Assembly (NCBI RefSeq): GCF_000959365.1
Contig: NZ_CP009555.1
Coordinates: forward strand, 4,030,001 to 4,094,000
From: Burkholderia oklahomensis C6786
Lineage (GTDB): Bacteria > Pseudomonadota > Gammaproteobacteria > Burkholderiales > Burkholderiaceae
Length of the DNA: 64,000 nt
Direction: 5' to 3'
Below the pieces are notes generated by a model. That model worked only from the letters and a program-made list of their open reading frames with translations. It was not told the origin of the DNA and did not search any database. The position numbers were made by a program, and so were the translations under genes. Positions 1 to 9,963 of the stretch are shown here, in pieces; positions within the stretch are counted from its first letter, which is position 1; each line of letters begins with the position of its first letter.

Positions 1-323
1 TCGGTGCCCGTCTCGCTCACGTCGTCACGCTTGACGAACGTGCGCTTCTTGCGCACCTCGACCTGAATGGTGCGAGCCTTACCCGTCGCGTCGGCCTGCT
101 TGATCTCCGACGTGTGCCGGCGAGTCAGCGTGATCTTGCGCTTGTCGCCATCGGTCGCGCCGTGCGACTTGCGCAAATGATCGAGCAGACGCGCCTTGTC
201 CGTCTCCGACAGCGCATCGTCCTCGCTCGCTTTCTGGACGCCCGCCGCCTGCAGCTGTTCGAGCAGCACACCAGCAGGCATTTTCAGTTCCGCGGCAAAT
301 TGGGCTACGTTGTTACTCGCCAT
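1..323 (-). CDS. infB: Translation initiation factor IF-2, N-terminal part (cut by window edge)
   Basis: The minus-strand frame starts at the ATG at 321-323 and stays open to the window edge, so only about 107 N-terminal residues are present. It begins [20 protein letters not shown], the IF2_N helical domain, and continues into a Lys/Arg-rich linker. IF-2 is the GTPase that brings initiator fMet-tRNA to the 30S subunit. It follows nusA by about 90 bp in the conserved rimP-nusA-infB order, which supports the name. The GTPase domains lie outside the window. Confidence 0.95.
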
Positions 324-414
324 TCATTCCTCTTAGTGCAAGGACCAATTCCTTGCGGTTAGCATCGGGTCAGGCCTTCCGGCCGCCAGCAAATCATTGC
401 GCCATGGTCATTTC

Positions 415-1890
415 TCACTGGAACCAGTGTTCGCGCGCCTTCATGATCAGCGCCTTCGCGGATTCCTCGTCCATGCCGGTCATGTCGACCAGCTCGTCCA
501 CGGCAAGCTCCGCGAGATCGTCGCGCGTCTGCACGCCCTGCTCCGCGAGCTTCGCGAGCAGTTCGGACGTGACGCCGTCGAGGCTCTTCAGATCGAGTGC
601 GGCCGTCTCGACCTTCTCCTCGTTCGCGATCGCCATCGTGAGCAGCGCGTCGCGCGAGCGGTTGCGCAGCTCGTGGACGGTGTCTTCGTCGAACGCCTCG
701 ATCTCGAGCATTTCGTTCAGCGGCACGTAGGCGATCTCTTCGAGGCTCGTGAAGCCCTCGTCGATCAGGATGTCCGCGACTTCCTCGTCGACGTCGAGGC
801 GCGCAATGAAGAGACCGCGCAGCGCATCGCGCTCTTCGTTCTGCTTCAGGGCGGATTCGTCCGGCGTCATGATGTTGATCTGCCAGCCGGTCAGTTCGCT
901 GGCCAAACGAACGTTCTGGCCGCTGCGGCCGATCGCGACAGCCAGCTCGTTCTCGTCGACGACGACGTCCATCGAATGCTTTTCTTCATCGACGACGATC
1001 GACTGAACGGCCGCCGGCGCGAGCGCGCCGATCACGAACTGTGCGGGATCTTCCGACCATAGCACGATGTCGATGTTTTCGCCACCGAGCTCGTTGCGCA
1101 CGGCCTGCACGCGCGAACCGCGGATGCCGACGCAGGTGCCGATCGGGTCGATCCGCTTGTCGTACGCGACGACGCCGATCTTCGCGCGCACGCCGGGATC
1201 GCGCGCAGCCGCCTTGATCTCGAGGAGGCCCTGCTCGATCTCCGGCACTTCCATCTCGAAGAGCTTCATCAGGAACTCGGGCGCCGTGCGCGACAGCTCG
1301 ATCTGCGGGCCGCGCGCGGTGCGGTCGACCTTCGCGATGTACGCGCGCACGCGGTCGCCGACACGCAGGTTTTCCTTCGGAACCAGTTGATCGCGGCGCA
1401 GCAGCGCCTCGACACGGCCCGATTCGACGATGAAGTTGCCCTTGTCGAGGCGCTTCACCGTGCCGGTCATGATCTTCTCGCCGCGCTCGAGGTAGTCGTT
1501 CAGGATCTGCTCGCGCTCCGCGTCGCGGACCTTCTGCAGGATCACCTGCTTCGCCGCCTGTGCGCCGATCCGGCCGAACTCGATCGACGGCACCGGCTCC
1601 TCGATATAGTCGCCGATCTCGACATCCGGCTTCTGCTCGCGCGCCTCGAACAGCAGGATCTCGCGATCCGGCTCCTGCAGGCCGGCTTCGTCGGGCACGA
1701 CGAGCCAGCGACGGAACGTCTCGTGTTCACCGCTCTCGCGATCGATATGTACGCGGATCTCGGCGCCTTCGTCGAACAGCTTCTTGGATGCCGACGCGAG
1801 GGCTGCTTCGAGCGCGCCCAGCACGACGTCCTTGTCGACGTTCTTCTCGCGCGCCAGCGCATCCACCAACATCAACACTTCGCGACTCAT
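415..1890 (-). CDS. nusA: Transcription termination/antitermination factor NusA
   Basis: The 491-residue product has the full NusA layout. It has an N-terminal RNA-polymerase-binding domain (about 1-130, starting [20 protein letters not shown]), an S1 domain (about 135-200), two KH domains (about 200-345, including the [14 protein letters not shown] segment) and two C-terminal acidic helix-hairpin-helix repeats (about 365-490). NusA binds elongating RNA polymerase and modulates pausing, intrinsic termination and antitermination. Its start overlaps the rimP stop in an ATGA arrangement, indicating translational coupling. In enterobacteria NusA regulates its own operon through leader termination, and a terminator is visible in the leader here. 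Confidence 0.97.
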   Translation of the reverse strand: MSREVLMLVDALAREKNVDKDVVLGALEAALASASKKLFDEGAEIRVHIDRESGEHETFRRWLVVPDEAGLQEPDREILLFEAREQKPDVEIGDYIEEPVPSIEFGRIGAQAAKQVILQKVRDAEREQILNDYLERGEKIMTGTVKRLDKGNFIVESGRVEALLRRDQLVPKENLRVGDRVRAYIAKVDRTARGPQIELSRTAPEFLMKLFEMEVPEIEQGLLEIKAAARDPGVRAKIGVVAYDKRIDPIGTCVGIRGSRVQAVRNELGGENIDIVLWSEDPAQFVIGALAPAAVQSIVVDEEKHSMDVVVDENELAVAIGRSGQNVRLASELTGWQINIMTPDESALKQNEERDALRGLFIARLDVDEEVADILIDEGFTSLEEIAYVPLNEMLEIEAFDEDTVHELRNRSRDALLTMAIANEEKVETAALDLKSLDGVTSELLAKLAEQGVQTRDDLAELAVDELVDMTGMDEESAKALIMKAREHWFQ

Positions 1891-2348
1891 TGTTTGCGGC
1901 TCCTAAAGTCAACGTGCGGAATCAGGCGGGCCTTGTCGATGTCAGCCAGCGTGAAATCCAGCATGGCCGCCTCGCCCTTCTTCCTCTCAAATTCCAAACC
2001 GATCGTCTCGCCGTTCGGCGCGTACAGAATGCCCCGGTACGTCTTGCGCCCGTCCAGCGGCTTTTTCAGGGTGATGACGGCCTCGCTGCCCGCGAAACGC
2101 GTGAAGTCAGCCAGCTTCTTCAACGGCCGGTCGAGCCCCGGTGACGAAACCTCGAGCCGTTCATAATCGATGTTTTCGACCGTCAGTACGTGCTGGAGCT
2201 GACGCGTGACCTTCTCGCAATCGTCGATCGTAATGCCGGCGGGCTGATCGATATAGACGCAGACCATGCCGCGCCCGGTGCGCTCGAGATCGACGAGCTC
2301 GTAGCCGAGCCCAGTGACCGTTGTTTCTATCAGTTCCGTCAGTTGCAC
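1887..2348 (-). CDS. rimP: Ribosome maturation factor RimP
   Basis: The 153-residue protein is the usual RimP size. It has an N-terminal alpha/beta domain (about 1-75, with the [13 protein letters not shown] and VYID segments) and a C-terminal SH3-like barrel (about 80-150; [11 protein letters not shown] marks the junction). RimP assists late assembly of the 30S subunit. It is the first gene of rimP-nusA-infB, and its stop overlaps the nusA start by 4 bp. Confidence 0.96.
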   Translation of the reverse strand: MQLTELIETTVTGLGYELVDLERTGRGMVCVYIDQPAGITIDDCEKVTRQLQHVLTVENIDYERLEVSSPGLDRPLKKLADFTRFAGSEAVITLKKPLDGRKTYRGILYAPNGETIGLEFERKKGEAAMLDFTLADIDKARLIPHVDFRSRKQ

Positions 2349-2450
2349 AGTGTCCTCTCAGGTGTCCGCGCCCGCCCCTCGCGATTCACCCGCAGACGCG
2401 CGCCTTAGCCGGCGCAGGAAGCGCTACCCGAGATGCCCAACCGTTTCGGC

Positions 2451-2475
2451 AAAAAAAAATGGGCGCAACGCCCAT
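2451..2475 (-). terminator. Intrinsic terminator in the rimP leader (possible attenuator)
   Basis: Read on the minus strand, ATGGGCG-TTG-CGCCCAT forms a 7-bp stem followed by an unbroken run of T (the A run at 2451-2459 on plus). It lies about 55 nt downstream of a promoter-like element and about 100 nt upstream of the rimP start, inside the expected leader of rimP-nusA-infB. It is too far upstream to end the operon and on the wrong side to terminate rluB. Confidence 0.7.
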
Positions 2476-2535
2476 CTTGTTACCGGTGGTCGCACCTGAG
2501 CTACACATCGAATCCGTACGCCCAGCGACTTCGCG

Positions 2536-2563
2536 ATTATAGCGATTTTTGGCCCGAACGCAA
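2536..2563 (-). promoter_or_regulatory. Sigma-70-like promoter upstream of rimP-nusA-infB
   Basis: On the minus strand TTGCGT (2558-2563) and a perfect TATAAT (2536-2541) are separated by 16 bp. Transcription would start near 2529, giving a roughly 180-nt leader before rimP with the terminator at 2451-2475 inside it. It could equally drive a separate RNA of about 79 nt ending at that terminator. Confidence 0.6.
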
Positions 2564-2652
2564 AGCTTCACCCCGCGAAATCGGCCCGAAACGGCGATTT
2601 CGCGGGGCATTCGCAACACGCGAGCGCAGTTGCGAATGCCGTTTCGCGTCGC

Positions 2653-4326
2653 TCAGCGGCCCCGCGTACGATTGCGCTGCGGCGGCGTGCGCTGGCCGCC
2701 GCGTGCGCCGCCCGCGTTGCCTTCGGCGCGATTGCCGTTGCCACTGCCGCTGCGGCCGCCCTTGCCGGCGCCGCGCTTGTTGCCGCCCGCGCCGTAGGAC
2801 GCGCGATTGCCGTCGACGTCGCGGCCGCCCTGGCGCGCGCCGCCGCCACCGTAGCCCGGCAGGCCGGCGTAGCCGCCCGCGCCGGCGCCGAAGCCGCCGC
2901 CCGCCGGACCGCGACGGCCGCGCCGCGGCTGGTCGAGCTGGCCGTGGGTCGTCAGCACCGGCTCGCGATTGATGAAGCCCATCGACGTCTGCATCGGATC
3001 GGGCTGGCGGCGCTCGGTCACGCCGCCGCGCTTGCCCTTCTCCTCGGTCGGCGCCTTCAGGCCGACGGCCGCCATCAGACGACGCACCTGAGCTTCGTCG
3101 AGCTCCTCCCAGCGGCCGCGCTTCAGGCCGCGCGGCAGCGGGATCGGGCCGTGGCGCGTGCGGATCAGGCGGCTCACCATCAGGCCGACCGCCTCGAACA
3201 TCCGCCGCACTTCGCGGTTGCGCCCTTCGGCGAGCGCAACGTGATACCAGTGATTCGTGCCCTCGCCCCCGCCGTCGCGGATGCGCAGGAAGTTCGCCGG
3301 ACCGTCGTCGAGCTCGACGCCGTGCAGCAGCTTCTGGCGCGACGCCTCGGGGAGCTCGCCGACGACGCGCACCGCGTACTCGCGCTCGACGCTGTAGCGC
3401 GGATGCATGAAGCGGTTCGCGAGGTCGCCCGACGTCGTCAGCATCAGCAGGCCTTCGGTGTTGAAGTCGAGCCGGCCGACCGCGAGCCACTTCGCGGTCT
3501 TCATCGTCGGCAGCCGGTCGAACACCGACGGGCGGCCCTCCGGATCCGCGTGGCTCACGATCTCGCCCGTCGGCTTGTGATACAGCAGCACGCGCGGCGG
3601 CTTGTTCGGCAGCTTGCGCTTGACCGGCTTGCCGTTGATCCGGACCTGATCGGTCGGCATGATCCGCTGGCCGATGTGCGCCGGCTCGCCGTTCACCGAC
3701 ACGCGGCCGGCGATGATCAGCTCCTCCATCTCGCGCCGCGAGCCCATCCCGGCTTCGGCGAGCACCTTGTGCAGCTTCGGCGCGTCGTCGTCCGGCGACA
3801 GCACGCGCTTCGGCTGGGCCTGGCGGCCACGGCGCAGCATCGGCGCGCGCACGCCGCCGCCCGACGCATTGTTGTCGGCGTCGAACGCCGGCGAAATCAC
3901 ATAAGCGAACAGATCGTCCTGGCCGGTCTCGGCGGGCGCAGCCGCCTCGGCCGCCGGAGCCGCCGCGCCGCGCTTCGCCTGGCCTTGCCGCGCCGCGCCC
4001 TCGCGCTTGCCGGCCGCCGGCTTGCGGGGCGTCTTCGCCGCGGCGTCCTTGCCGCGCGGCGCGCGCGTCGGCGCCTTCGCGGCATCGGCGCCCGCATCGG
4101 CGTCGCCGGTCGCGGCCGCCTCGGCGCTCTCCGCGTTGTCGGTGTTCTTCGACTTCGCTGCCGCGCGGCGGCGTGCGATCAAGCTGCGCGGGCCGCGCCG
4201 CAAGCCGCGGCGCGGGCGGTCTTCGCCGCCCGCATCCTGAGCGGACTGCTCGGGTGCGCCGTCGGCGCGCGCCGTCGCGACGGCATGCGCGGATTCGGAC
4301 GAATCGATGTCGTGGGTATCAGTCAA
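2653..4326 (-). CDS. rluB: 23S rRNA pseudouridine synthase of the RsuA/RluB type
   Basis: The 557-residue protein has a central core of about 240 residues. An S4 RNA-binding domain ([20 protein letters not shown], about 185-230) is followed by the RsuA-family catalytic domain with [14 protein letters not shown], which holds the catalytic aspartate. This family makes pseudouridine in the 23S peptidyl-transferase region. The core is flanked by an Ala/Lys/Arg-rich N-terminal extension (about 180 residues) and a Gly/Arg/Asn-rich C-terminal tail (about 100 residues), so it is about twice the E. coli RluB length. scpB lies 62 bp upstream on the same strand, a common beta-proteobacterial pairing. 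Confidence 0.9.
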   Translation of the reverse strand: MTDTHDIDSSESAHAVATARADGAPEQSAQDAGGEDRPRRGLRRGPRSLIARRRAAAKSKNTDNAESAEAAATGDADAGADAAKAPTRAPRGKDAAAKTPRKPAAGKREGAARQGQAKRGAAAPAAEAAAPAETGQDDLFAYVISPAFDADNNASGGGVRAPMLRRGRQAQPKRVLSPDDDAPKLHKVLAEAGMGSRREMEELIIAGRVSVNGEPAHIGQRIMPTDQVRINGKPVKRKLPNKPPRVLLYHKPTGEIVSHADPEGRPSVFDRLPTMKTAKWLAVGRLDFNTEGLLMLTTSGDLANRFMHPRYSVEREYAVRVVGELPEASRQKLLHGVELDDGPANFLRIRDGGGEGTNHWYHVALAEGRNREVRRMFEAVGLMVSRLIRTRHGPIPLPRGLKRGRWEELDEAQVRRLMAAVGLKAPTEEKGKRGGVTERRQPDPMQTSMGFINREPVLTTHGQLDQPRRGRRGPAGGGFGAGAGGYAGLPGYGGGGARQGGRDVDGNRASYGAGGNKRGAGKGGRSGSGNGNRAEGNAGGARGGQRTPPQRNRTRGR

Positions 4327-4388
4327 AACAACCTCAAATGTCAGGTCTCGCGCCCGTCGCGGGCACGGCTAGGGTTCGGTCGCCCGTC

Positions 4389-5741
4389 TCAGGCGCGACG
4401 CTTCGCAGGCTCTTCGTCGTCGTCCTGCAGCTCGCGCTCGGGGGCCGCCTCGCTTGCACTGCGCACGGCGTCGGCGAGACTGTCGGACGTGTCGTCCAAC
4501 GCCTCCTCCGCCTGCGCTGGGACCGGCTCGGCATCGTGCGGGATGCCGCCGATCGCGCGTTGGCCTTCCTTCATCGCTCGGTCCGCCGCCGGATCGGTGG
4601 CCGCCTCGCGGCTTGCTGCATTTGCCGCGTCGGCCGGAGCTGCGTCCGCCCGCGCGACAGGGTGTGCGTATTCGTTCGCCGGCACGGGCGATTCGGCGCG
4701 CTCGCCGACGGCGTGGCCGGCCGACTCGGCATGCGGCGCCGTGGCGGCGTCCGCTGCATCCTGCGCATTGCCATGCGCCGCCACATGCTCATGCGACGCG
4801 GGTACGTCTTCGTCAGCGACCGATGCCGAATCGACGGCTTTGCCGGCTTCGATGCGGCCGGCAGCGTGCTCGGATGCACCGCCATCGCCGCCGACTCGCT
4901 GCGACGCATCGGCATCGTCGGAAGCTTGCGCCGCATCGCCGCTCGCATCGACATCGGCTCGTTCGTCATTATCGGTCGGATCGGCAATCCGTGCCGTCGA
5001 GCCGTCAACGCCTTCGGACGACGCGTCGGGCGCGCGTGCCGCGGCGTCCACCGCCTCGACGTCAGCCGGCGCCACGGCTTCGTCCGGCCGAACCGCCGGA
5101 TCCGCAGCATGCGCGGCCGCCTCGCCCGCATCCACATCGGATGCGCCCGCCACCGCTCCGCCGTCGCCCCGCGCATCGTCGGGAAAGTCGATCGCCTGCT
5201 GCGCGAGAAGGCTTGCCTCCAGATGCGCGGCCGGCTCCTCGAGCGCTGGCAGATCGTCGAGCGCCTTCAGCCCGAGATCGTCGAGGAACTGCTTCGTCGT
5301 CGCGTAGAGCGCCGGACGGCCCGGCACGTCGCGATGGCCGATCACCTCGATCCAGCCGCGGTCCTCGAGCTGCTTGACGACCTGCGTGTTCACCGTGACG
5401 CCGCGGATTTCCTCGATGTCGCCACGCGTGACCGGCTGCCGGTACGCGATGATCGCGAGCGTCTCCAGCACGGCCCGCGAATACTTCGGCGGCTTCTCCG
5501 GATGCAGCCGGTCGAGGTACGCACGCATCGCCGGCTTGCTCTGGAAGCGCCAGCCCGACGCGAGCGCGATGAGTTCGACGCCGCGCCCGGTCCATTCCTG
5601 TTTCAGATCTTCGAGCAGTGTTCGGACTGTGTCCGCCGACATGCCGTCGGCAAAGAGCTTGCGCAAATCGCCGAGCTTCAGCGGTTCCTGCGCGCAGATC
5701 AAAGCAGTCTCGAGGACGATTTTCGCCTCTTGGGTATTCAT
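4389..5741 (-). CDS. scpB: Segregation and condensation protein ScpB with a long acidic tail
   Basis: The first roughly 190 residues form the tandem winged-helix ScpB fold, with landmarks [15 protein letters not shown] at the start and [20 protein letters not shown] in the middle. ScpB acts with ScpA and SMC in chromosome condensation. Residues of about 195-450 are an Ala/Asp/Glu-rich, probably disordered tail ending in EEPAKRRA. ScpB proteins are usually about 180-220 residues, so the tail more than doubles the protein. rluB follows on the same strand. scpA is not adjacent in the window. Confidence 0.92.
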   Translation of the reverse strand: MNTQEAKIVLETALICAQEPLKLGDLRKLFADGMSADTVRTLLEDLKQEWTGRGVELIALASGWRFQSKPAMRAYLDRLHPEKPPKYSRAVLETLAIIAYRQPVTRGDIEEIRGVTVNTQVVKQLEDRGWIEVIGHRDVPGRPALYATTKQFLDDLGLKALDDLPALEEPAAHLEASLLAQQAIDFPDDARGDGGAVAGASDVDAGEAAAHAADPAVRPDEAVAPADVEAVDAAARAPDASSEGVDGSTARIADPTDNDERADVDASGDAAQASDDADASQRVGGDGGASEHAAGRIEAGKAVDSASVADEDVPASHEHVAAHGNAQDAADAATAPHAESAGHAVGERAESPVPANEYAHPVARADAAPADAANAASREAATDPAADRAMKEGQRAIGGIPHDAEPVPAQAEEALDDTSDSLADAVRSASEAAPERELQDDDEEPAKRRA

Positions 5742-6136
5742 GCAGCTAGGTCAGACCCTGTGGTCAAGCGAACCGGATCAATCGAACAGACGAAAGGAAC
5801 GGAAGACGCGCTCGCCCGATTCTGATCGGTCATATTGATGGGAGCACGAACCGGGGGCGGCGAACCTACTCTCAAGCCCAACCCAAACCGGACGGAACAG
5901 CGCGGCACCAAGTGGGAACCGCGTGACTGAGCGCCATCTTACGCAAAATTACCCGGTGCGTAAAGACAAAGAACGTACGGCAAAAGACATATCTCCGGCG
6001 CGGCGGCGGCGGCGAAAACAGTCGCCGACGGAGCGCCCGCGCGCGAGAACGGCGATCCGCCCCCAATCCAGACTCAGCGGCGAACGTTGCGACGACCGGC
6101 CCCCGCCAGACGCCGAATCGGCAGCGCGGCGCACCG
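5742..6136. other. Intergenic region between scpB and a LysR gene
   Basis: No convincing gene is seen in these 395 bp. It should contain the scpB promoter near 5750-5850 and the 3' end of the LysR transcript. No clear terminator hairpin with a T run was recognised. Confidence 0.5.
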
Positions 6137-7039
6137 TCAGTTCAGATCCTCGACGCGCGCCGGCATCTCCTTCACGAGCCCCCAGACCGCGTCCGCCGCC
6201 GGCGACAGCGAGCGGTCGCGCCGCCGCACGAGCTCGACGGTACGCTCCGCGCGCGGCGTCAACGGCCGCGCGACGAGCGACGAGCCGGCCGGCAACGGCA
6301 ACGACAGCCACGGCAGCACGCTCACGCCGACGCCCGCCTCGATGAGGCCGAACACCGTCGCCGAATGGCCGAGCTCCTGCACGACGCTCGCCGCGACCCG
6401 ATGCGTCGCGAGCGCCGCGTCGATCAGCGGCCGGCTGCCCGACGCGTAGTCGAGCAGCACCAGCCGCTCACCCGCGAGCGCCGTCCACGGCACGCGATCG
6501 CGCGCGGCAAGCGGATGATCGGCGCGCACGACGAGGCAGAACGAATCGGTCATCAACGGTTCGTCGATCAAGTCGTTCGTCGCAAGCGGCCCGATCACGA
6601 CGCCGAAATCGACCTCCCCCGACTTTACCTTGCGCAGCACGTCGCTCTGCACGTCGTCGCGCAGGCCGAGCGCGACGAACGGAAAGCGCTGCTCGCACGC
6701 GGCGACGACGCGCGGCATCAGCCGACACGCGATCGTCGGGCTCGCCGCGACGATCACGCGCCCGCGACGCTGCTCGCCGATCTCGCGGATCTCGCGCAAG
6801 GTGTCGTCGAGGTCGCCGAGCAGGCGCGACACGCTCGCGATCAAATTCGTGCCGACGTCGGTCAGCTGCACGTCGCGCGTCGTGCGGTCGATCAGCTTGA
6901 GCCCGATCTCGCCTTCCAGCTCGCGCACGGACCGGCTCACGGCCGACTGCGTGAGACCGATCTCGTCGCCGGCCCGACTGAAGCTCTTGAGCCGCGCGAC
7001 TTCGATGAACACGCGCAACTGCCTGAGCGTGATATTCAT
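6137..7039 (-). CDS. LysR-family transcriptional regulator
   Basis: The 300-residue protein has a LysR winged helix-turn-helix at the N-terminus (MNITLRQLRVFIEVARLKSF, then AVSRSVRELEGEIGLKLIDR at about 32-51). A periplasmic-binding-like effector domain spans about 90-295. The size fits the family. It stands alone: the gene on the other side of the 416-bp upstream gap encodes an unrelated small protein on the plus strand. No ligand or target can be inferred. Confidence 0.9.
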   Translation of the reverse strand: MNITLRQLRVFIEVARLKSFSRAGDEIGLTQSAVSRSVRELEGEIGLKLIDRTTRDVQLTDVGTNLIASVSRLLGDLDDTLREIREIGEQRRGRVIVAASPTIACRLMPRVVAACEQRFPFVALGLRDDVQSDVLRKVKSGEVDFGVVIGPLATNDLIDEPLMTDSFCLVVRADHPLAARDRVPWTALAGERLVLLDYASGSRPLIDAALATHRVAASVVQELGHSATVFGLIEAGVGVSVLPWLSLPLPAGSSLVARPLTPRAERTVELVRRRDRSLSPAADAVWGLVKEMPARVEDLN

Positions 7040-7455
7040 GGGATTCCCTCATCAATCGGACGCATCGATGCGCGATTGTATTGCGTCCTCGCGATGTCGT
7101 GCCGTGTGTCGGTGCGGTGCAGCACACGGTTGAAACGCACGTCTCACGGGCCAGACTGCACAAGATTGGTGATTGTCCTTATTTGCTCGACGGTCTTTTT
7201 GGCGTCTTATACGCCCCTAGCTGACGCGGCTGTCAGCTCGCTGCCAGGCGGCTTTGGGGTGGTCGTCGCCAACGTGGCACGCTTCATGCATTAGCAGGCG
7301 CACAGGGCTGCGGGCTTTCGGGCTTCTCGCGGCGGATCGCGCAACGTCCGCCGCTGCATGGAGCCGATGCCTCCCCCGGCACTCGTTGCATCGAGTGCTC
7401 GACGAGTGCGCGGCGCAGGGCGGCGCACCGGAGTTAGCTTCGCTGAGGTGAGGAC
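7040..7455. other. Divergent intergenic region
   Basis: These 416 bp separate the LysR gene (minus) from the DUF4096-like gene (plus). Nothing recognised as a gene or RNA. The part at about 7150-7210 is somewhat AT-richer and could hold the promoter for either gene. Confidence 0.4.
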
Positions 7456-7857
7456 ATGATGCTGTTCGACGATTTGAGAGACAACGAATGGGCGCTGCTC
7501 GAGGGACTCTTCTGCTCCGAGCCCGCACGCAGTGAGCGCCGCGGTCGTCCCCGCGTGGAAGCGCGCTCGGTGGTGAACGCCGTTCTTTGGGTGCTGTCGA
7601 CGGGCGAAGGCTGGTCGAAGCTGCCCGGCCGCTATCCGTCGCCGCCGACCTGCCGTCGACGCTTCGACGAATGGCAGGCCGACGGCACGCTCGCCGAAGT
7701 GGTGAAGCGCCTCGGCTCGAGCGGCCGCCAGATCTCGCTGCGCGGACGCATCGGCGCGAGCGCGGTGAAACCGCCCGCACCGCCGAGCCGCGATCGTCTG
7801 CGCGGCGCGTTCTGGACCAATCCGGAATCCTGGCGCGCTCCCGTCAAGATGGCATGA
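7456..7857 (+). CDS. Orphan IS5/IS402-type transposase N-terminal-like protein (DUF4096)
   Basis: The 133-residue protein opens with FDDLRDNEWALLEGLF and continues RRGRPRVEARSVVNAVLWVL, GWSKLPGRYPSPPTCRRRFDEW and DGTLAEVVKRL. This is the helix-turn-helix domain found at the front of IS402-group (IS5 family) transposases. No DDE catalytic domain follows in any frame and no terminal inverted repeats were seen. About 50 C-terminal residues are unlike a transposase. A strong terminator follows. A stand-alone DNA-binding protein derived from a transposase is plausible; an inert remnant is the alternative. Confidence 0.7.
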   Translation: MMLFDDLRDNEWALLEGLFCSEPARSERRGRPRVEARSVVNAVLWVLSTGEGWSKLPGRYPSPPTCRRRFDEWQADGTLAEVVKRLGSSGRQISLRGRIGASAVKPPAPPSRDRLRGAFWTNPESWRAPVKMA

Positions 7858-7864
7858 ATTCGAT

Positions 7865-7896
7865 TTCTGGGCGGCACCGACCGCCCAGAATCATTT
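7865..7896 (+). terminator. Intrinsic terminator after the DUF4096-like gene
   Basis: TTCTGGGCGG-CACCGA-CCGCCCAGAA is a perfect 10-bp stem at 7865-7890 followed by TCATTTT. It starts 8 bp after the stop codon. Confidence 0.75.
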
Positions 7897-8065
7897 TCGG
7901 CGCCCGCCGCCGCGGCGCACGGCCGTCTTTTCGCACGGACTCCTGACGATGCGATCAAGCGATACATCTATTTACTAATATTTACAGCGCGCCTTCGCTC
8001 CCCCGCTTACCTTACCGGTATATATCAACGAGCCGTCCGACGGCTTGAAAAGGGAGCTCCCAACG

Positions 8066-8317
8066 ATGAAACCCATGTCACTTCTCAAGGCATGCGGCAT
8101 TGTCGTTTCGCTGGCGCTCGCCGCTCCTTCGCACGCCGACCAATTTCCTCCGAAGCAGCACGAACAGCGGGAACGAGTCGCCCGTTCGCAAGCGGGCGCA
8201 ACCGCACCCGGCGCACGACCGAACGTGCCGCGCGGCGACCTGCGCGGCGACATCGCCAGCAATGCGCGCGCGCGCAATGACGCGCAGCGTCCGCCGAGCT
8301 ATTCGAACCATCACTGA
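8066..8317 (+). CDS. Small exported protein, function unknown
   Basis: The 83-residue product starts MKPMSLLKACGIVVSLALAA and has a clear signal peptide with probable cleavage after SHA (about residue 25). The mature part is short and rich in Gln, Arg, Ala and Pro (about 58 residues), ending SYSNHH, and is probably unstructured. The ATG at 8066 has a good ribosome-binding site (AAGGGAG) just upstream, so the in-frame ATG-less extension to 8045 is not used. No family recognised. Confidence 0.65.
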   Translation: MKPMSLLKACGIVVSLALAAPSHADQFPPKQHEQRERVARSQAGATAPGARPNVPRGDLRGDIASNARARNDAQRPPSYSNHH

Positions 8318-8419
8318 AGCGGCAAAGGGAAAAATCCGCATGCTCGGGAACTGCTCGGCACTCGCCGAGTCAGAGTTTTGCCATGAGCACAGCGTGGCAG
8401 CAGCAATGTACCCGGTACC

Positions 8420-8449
8420 GCCCGTATCCTCGCGATACGGGCTTTTTTT
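8420..8449 (+). terminator. Intrinsic terminator
   Basis: GCCCGTATC-CTCGC-GATACGGGC is a 9-bp perfect stem followed by seven T. It lies about 100 bp after the stop of the small exported protein gene, which it probably terminates. Confidence 0.8.
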
Positions 8450-8479
8450 CGTGCGGAGGATGCGGCGCCGCGCGCGGCG

Positions 8480-8797
8480 CTACAAGCGACTTTCGAGAAT
8501 CGACACGGCGCTCGCTTCGCTAAGCGCGTAATCTTCGGTCCGACGCGCATCCCAATCGGGCTGCCTCTCGTCTCGCTCGAGCCGTGCAAATTCGACTCGG
8601 CCGTTGTCCGTCAAAACGGCGATATCGACGGGTGCGTGGAAACCGGGCGCAGGTGCGACAGTCTTCTGCCGAACCGTATCCATCAAGCCGAGCGCACGCA
8701 GGTATTCGAACACACCCGGACGCCTCGCCCAAGGAACCTGACGGTACTGGACACGCCTCAGCGCGTCGAGCACTGCTTCGTTGGAATACGTGGCCAT
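8480..8797 (-). CDS. Hypothetical protein, 105 aa
   Basis: It starts MATYSNEAVLDALRRVQYRQ. No signal peptide or membrane segment is visible. The composition is that of a normal soluble protein, with charged helices at the N-terminus and a beta-rich middle (HAPVDIAVLTDNGRVEFARL). No family recognised. It converges with the terminator at 8420-8449 and stands alone on its strand. Confidence 0.6.
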   Translation of the reverse strand: MATYSNEAVLDALRRVQYRQVPWARRPGVFEYLRALGLMDTVRQKTVAPAPGFHAPVDIAVLTDNGRVEFARLERDERQPDWDARRTEDYALSEASAVSILESRL

Positions 8798-8996
8798 CTC
8801 GATTCTTTCTTAAAGTGCGGCGACATTGCAAAGCGGCCCCGCCGGCCTGGGTCTCCGCCCGCCGGCGCCGCCACGCAGCTCAAGAGGGGTCCTTATAATC
8901 CCTCCACTCCTTCCGACCCGCTCCCCGACGCTTCGTTCGCGCAACGCGGGGACAGATCGTCAACCGTGCCCAAAAAGCTACCTTACCCCAATCAAA

Positions 8997-9719
8997 TTGA
9001 TTCTGTTTAACACATTTGGACTTCTCTTCGTCGTTTTTCTGCTCTGCCGCAAACGCCGCGGCGCGATCGCGATACTCGTCGCGGGCGTCGCGCTCTTGTG
9101 GCTGATCGCGTCCGGCTGGCTCGCCGCGCCGCTCGTCGCGCTCGCGGAATCGGGCGTACGGCCGGTCGCCCGTCCGACGATGACGGGCAACACCGCAATC
9201 GTGATGCTCGGCGCGGGCATCAAGCGCCGCGACGGCGTCGCGGCGCCGACGCACGACGCGCTCGCCCGCATCGACAAGACCGCCGAACTCTATTCGGCAT
9301 GCCAACGAACGGCGGCGCGCTGCACGGTCGTCGTGTCGGGCGGCGATCCGCAGTTCCGCGGCATCACCGAAGCAGACACGTATGCGCGCTATCTGCTCGC
9401 ACGCGGCGTTGCGAACGGCGACCTGATCCGCGAGCAGCGCAGCCACACGACCTACGAAAACGCGCGCTTCACTGCTGCCATATTACGCGCCCAACATTAC
9501 GATGATCTGATTCTCGTCACTTCGTCTTACCAGATGCGGCGCGCGCTCCTCGATTTCGCGCGGTTCGGGATCGCGCCGCAGCCCGTCTACGCGAACCGCC
9601 GGGTCGCGCAGCTCGGCTGGCTGCCGCGCACCGGCAACCTTGTCAACGCCGAGCAGGCGCTGCACGAAATCCTCGGCATTGCGCAATTCCATGTGTATCG
9701 CCGTCTCGGCTGGTTCTAG
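8997..9719 (+). CDS. YdcF-like DUF218 family membrane-anchored protein
   Basis: From a TTG at 8997 the protein is 240 residues. Two N-terminal hydrophobic segments (about 1-17 and 22-45) precede the DUF218 domain. Its landmarks are AIVMLGAGIKRRDG, VVSGGDPQFRGITEAD, ARYLLARGV, THTYENARF-like SHTTYENARFTA and LVTSSYQMRRALLDFAR. DUF218 proteins include the SanA/ElyC group tied to envelope integrity; the substrate is unclear. The frame is open upstream to 8826, but that part reads like non-coding sequence, so the start is a judgement. Confidence 0.85.
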   Translation: MILFNTFGLLFVVFLLCRKRRGAIAILVAGVALLWLIASGWLAAPLVALAESGVRPVARPTMTGNTAIVMLGAGIKRRDGVAAPTHDALARIDKTAELYSACQRTAARCTVVVSGGDPQFRGITEADTYARYLLARGVANGDLIREQRSHTTYENARFTAAILRAQHYDDLILVTSSYQMRRALLDFARFGIAPQPVYANRRVAQLGWLPRTGNLVNAEQALHEILGIAQFHVYRRLGWF

Positions 9720-9963
9720 CGGCGCACGCGGTTTTCGGCGCGCCCGATCGTCGCGGCCTCCCCGCCGCCGATACCGGTTCCGCGCACGTGGATTGCGCAA
9801 GGATGACGGATTGCCTCACTGTTGCGCTCGATCCACGCGGCCAACCGCCATGACGCAATCGAATGCACTGATCCGTCACTTTTGATAAACTCGGCTCACT
9901 CGATTGCAGACGCCAGACAAATCGGCAACACTCGGGTCCATCACCACTTAGCGGAGGTAAGCA

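Noticed and set aside
2944..5307. Very long plus-strand open frame (787 codons)
   Set aside because: It is antisense to rluB and scpB, is Arg/Ala-rich without any family motif, and arises from the GC3 bias of the true genes.
7456..7857. Complete insertion sequence at the DUF4096-like gene
   Set aside because: No DDE domain in any frame, no terminal inverted repeats and no target duplication seen.
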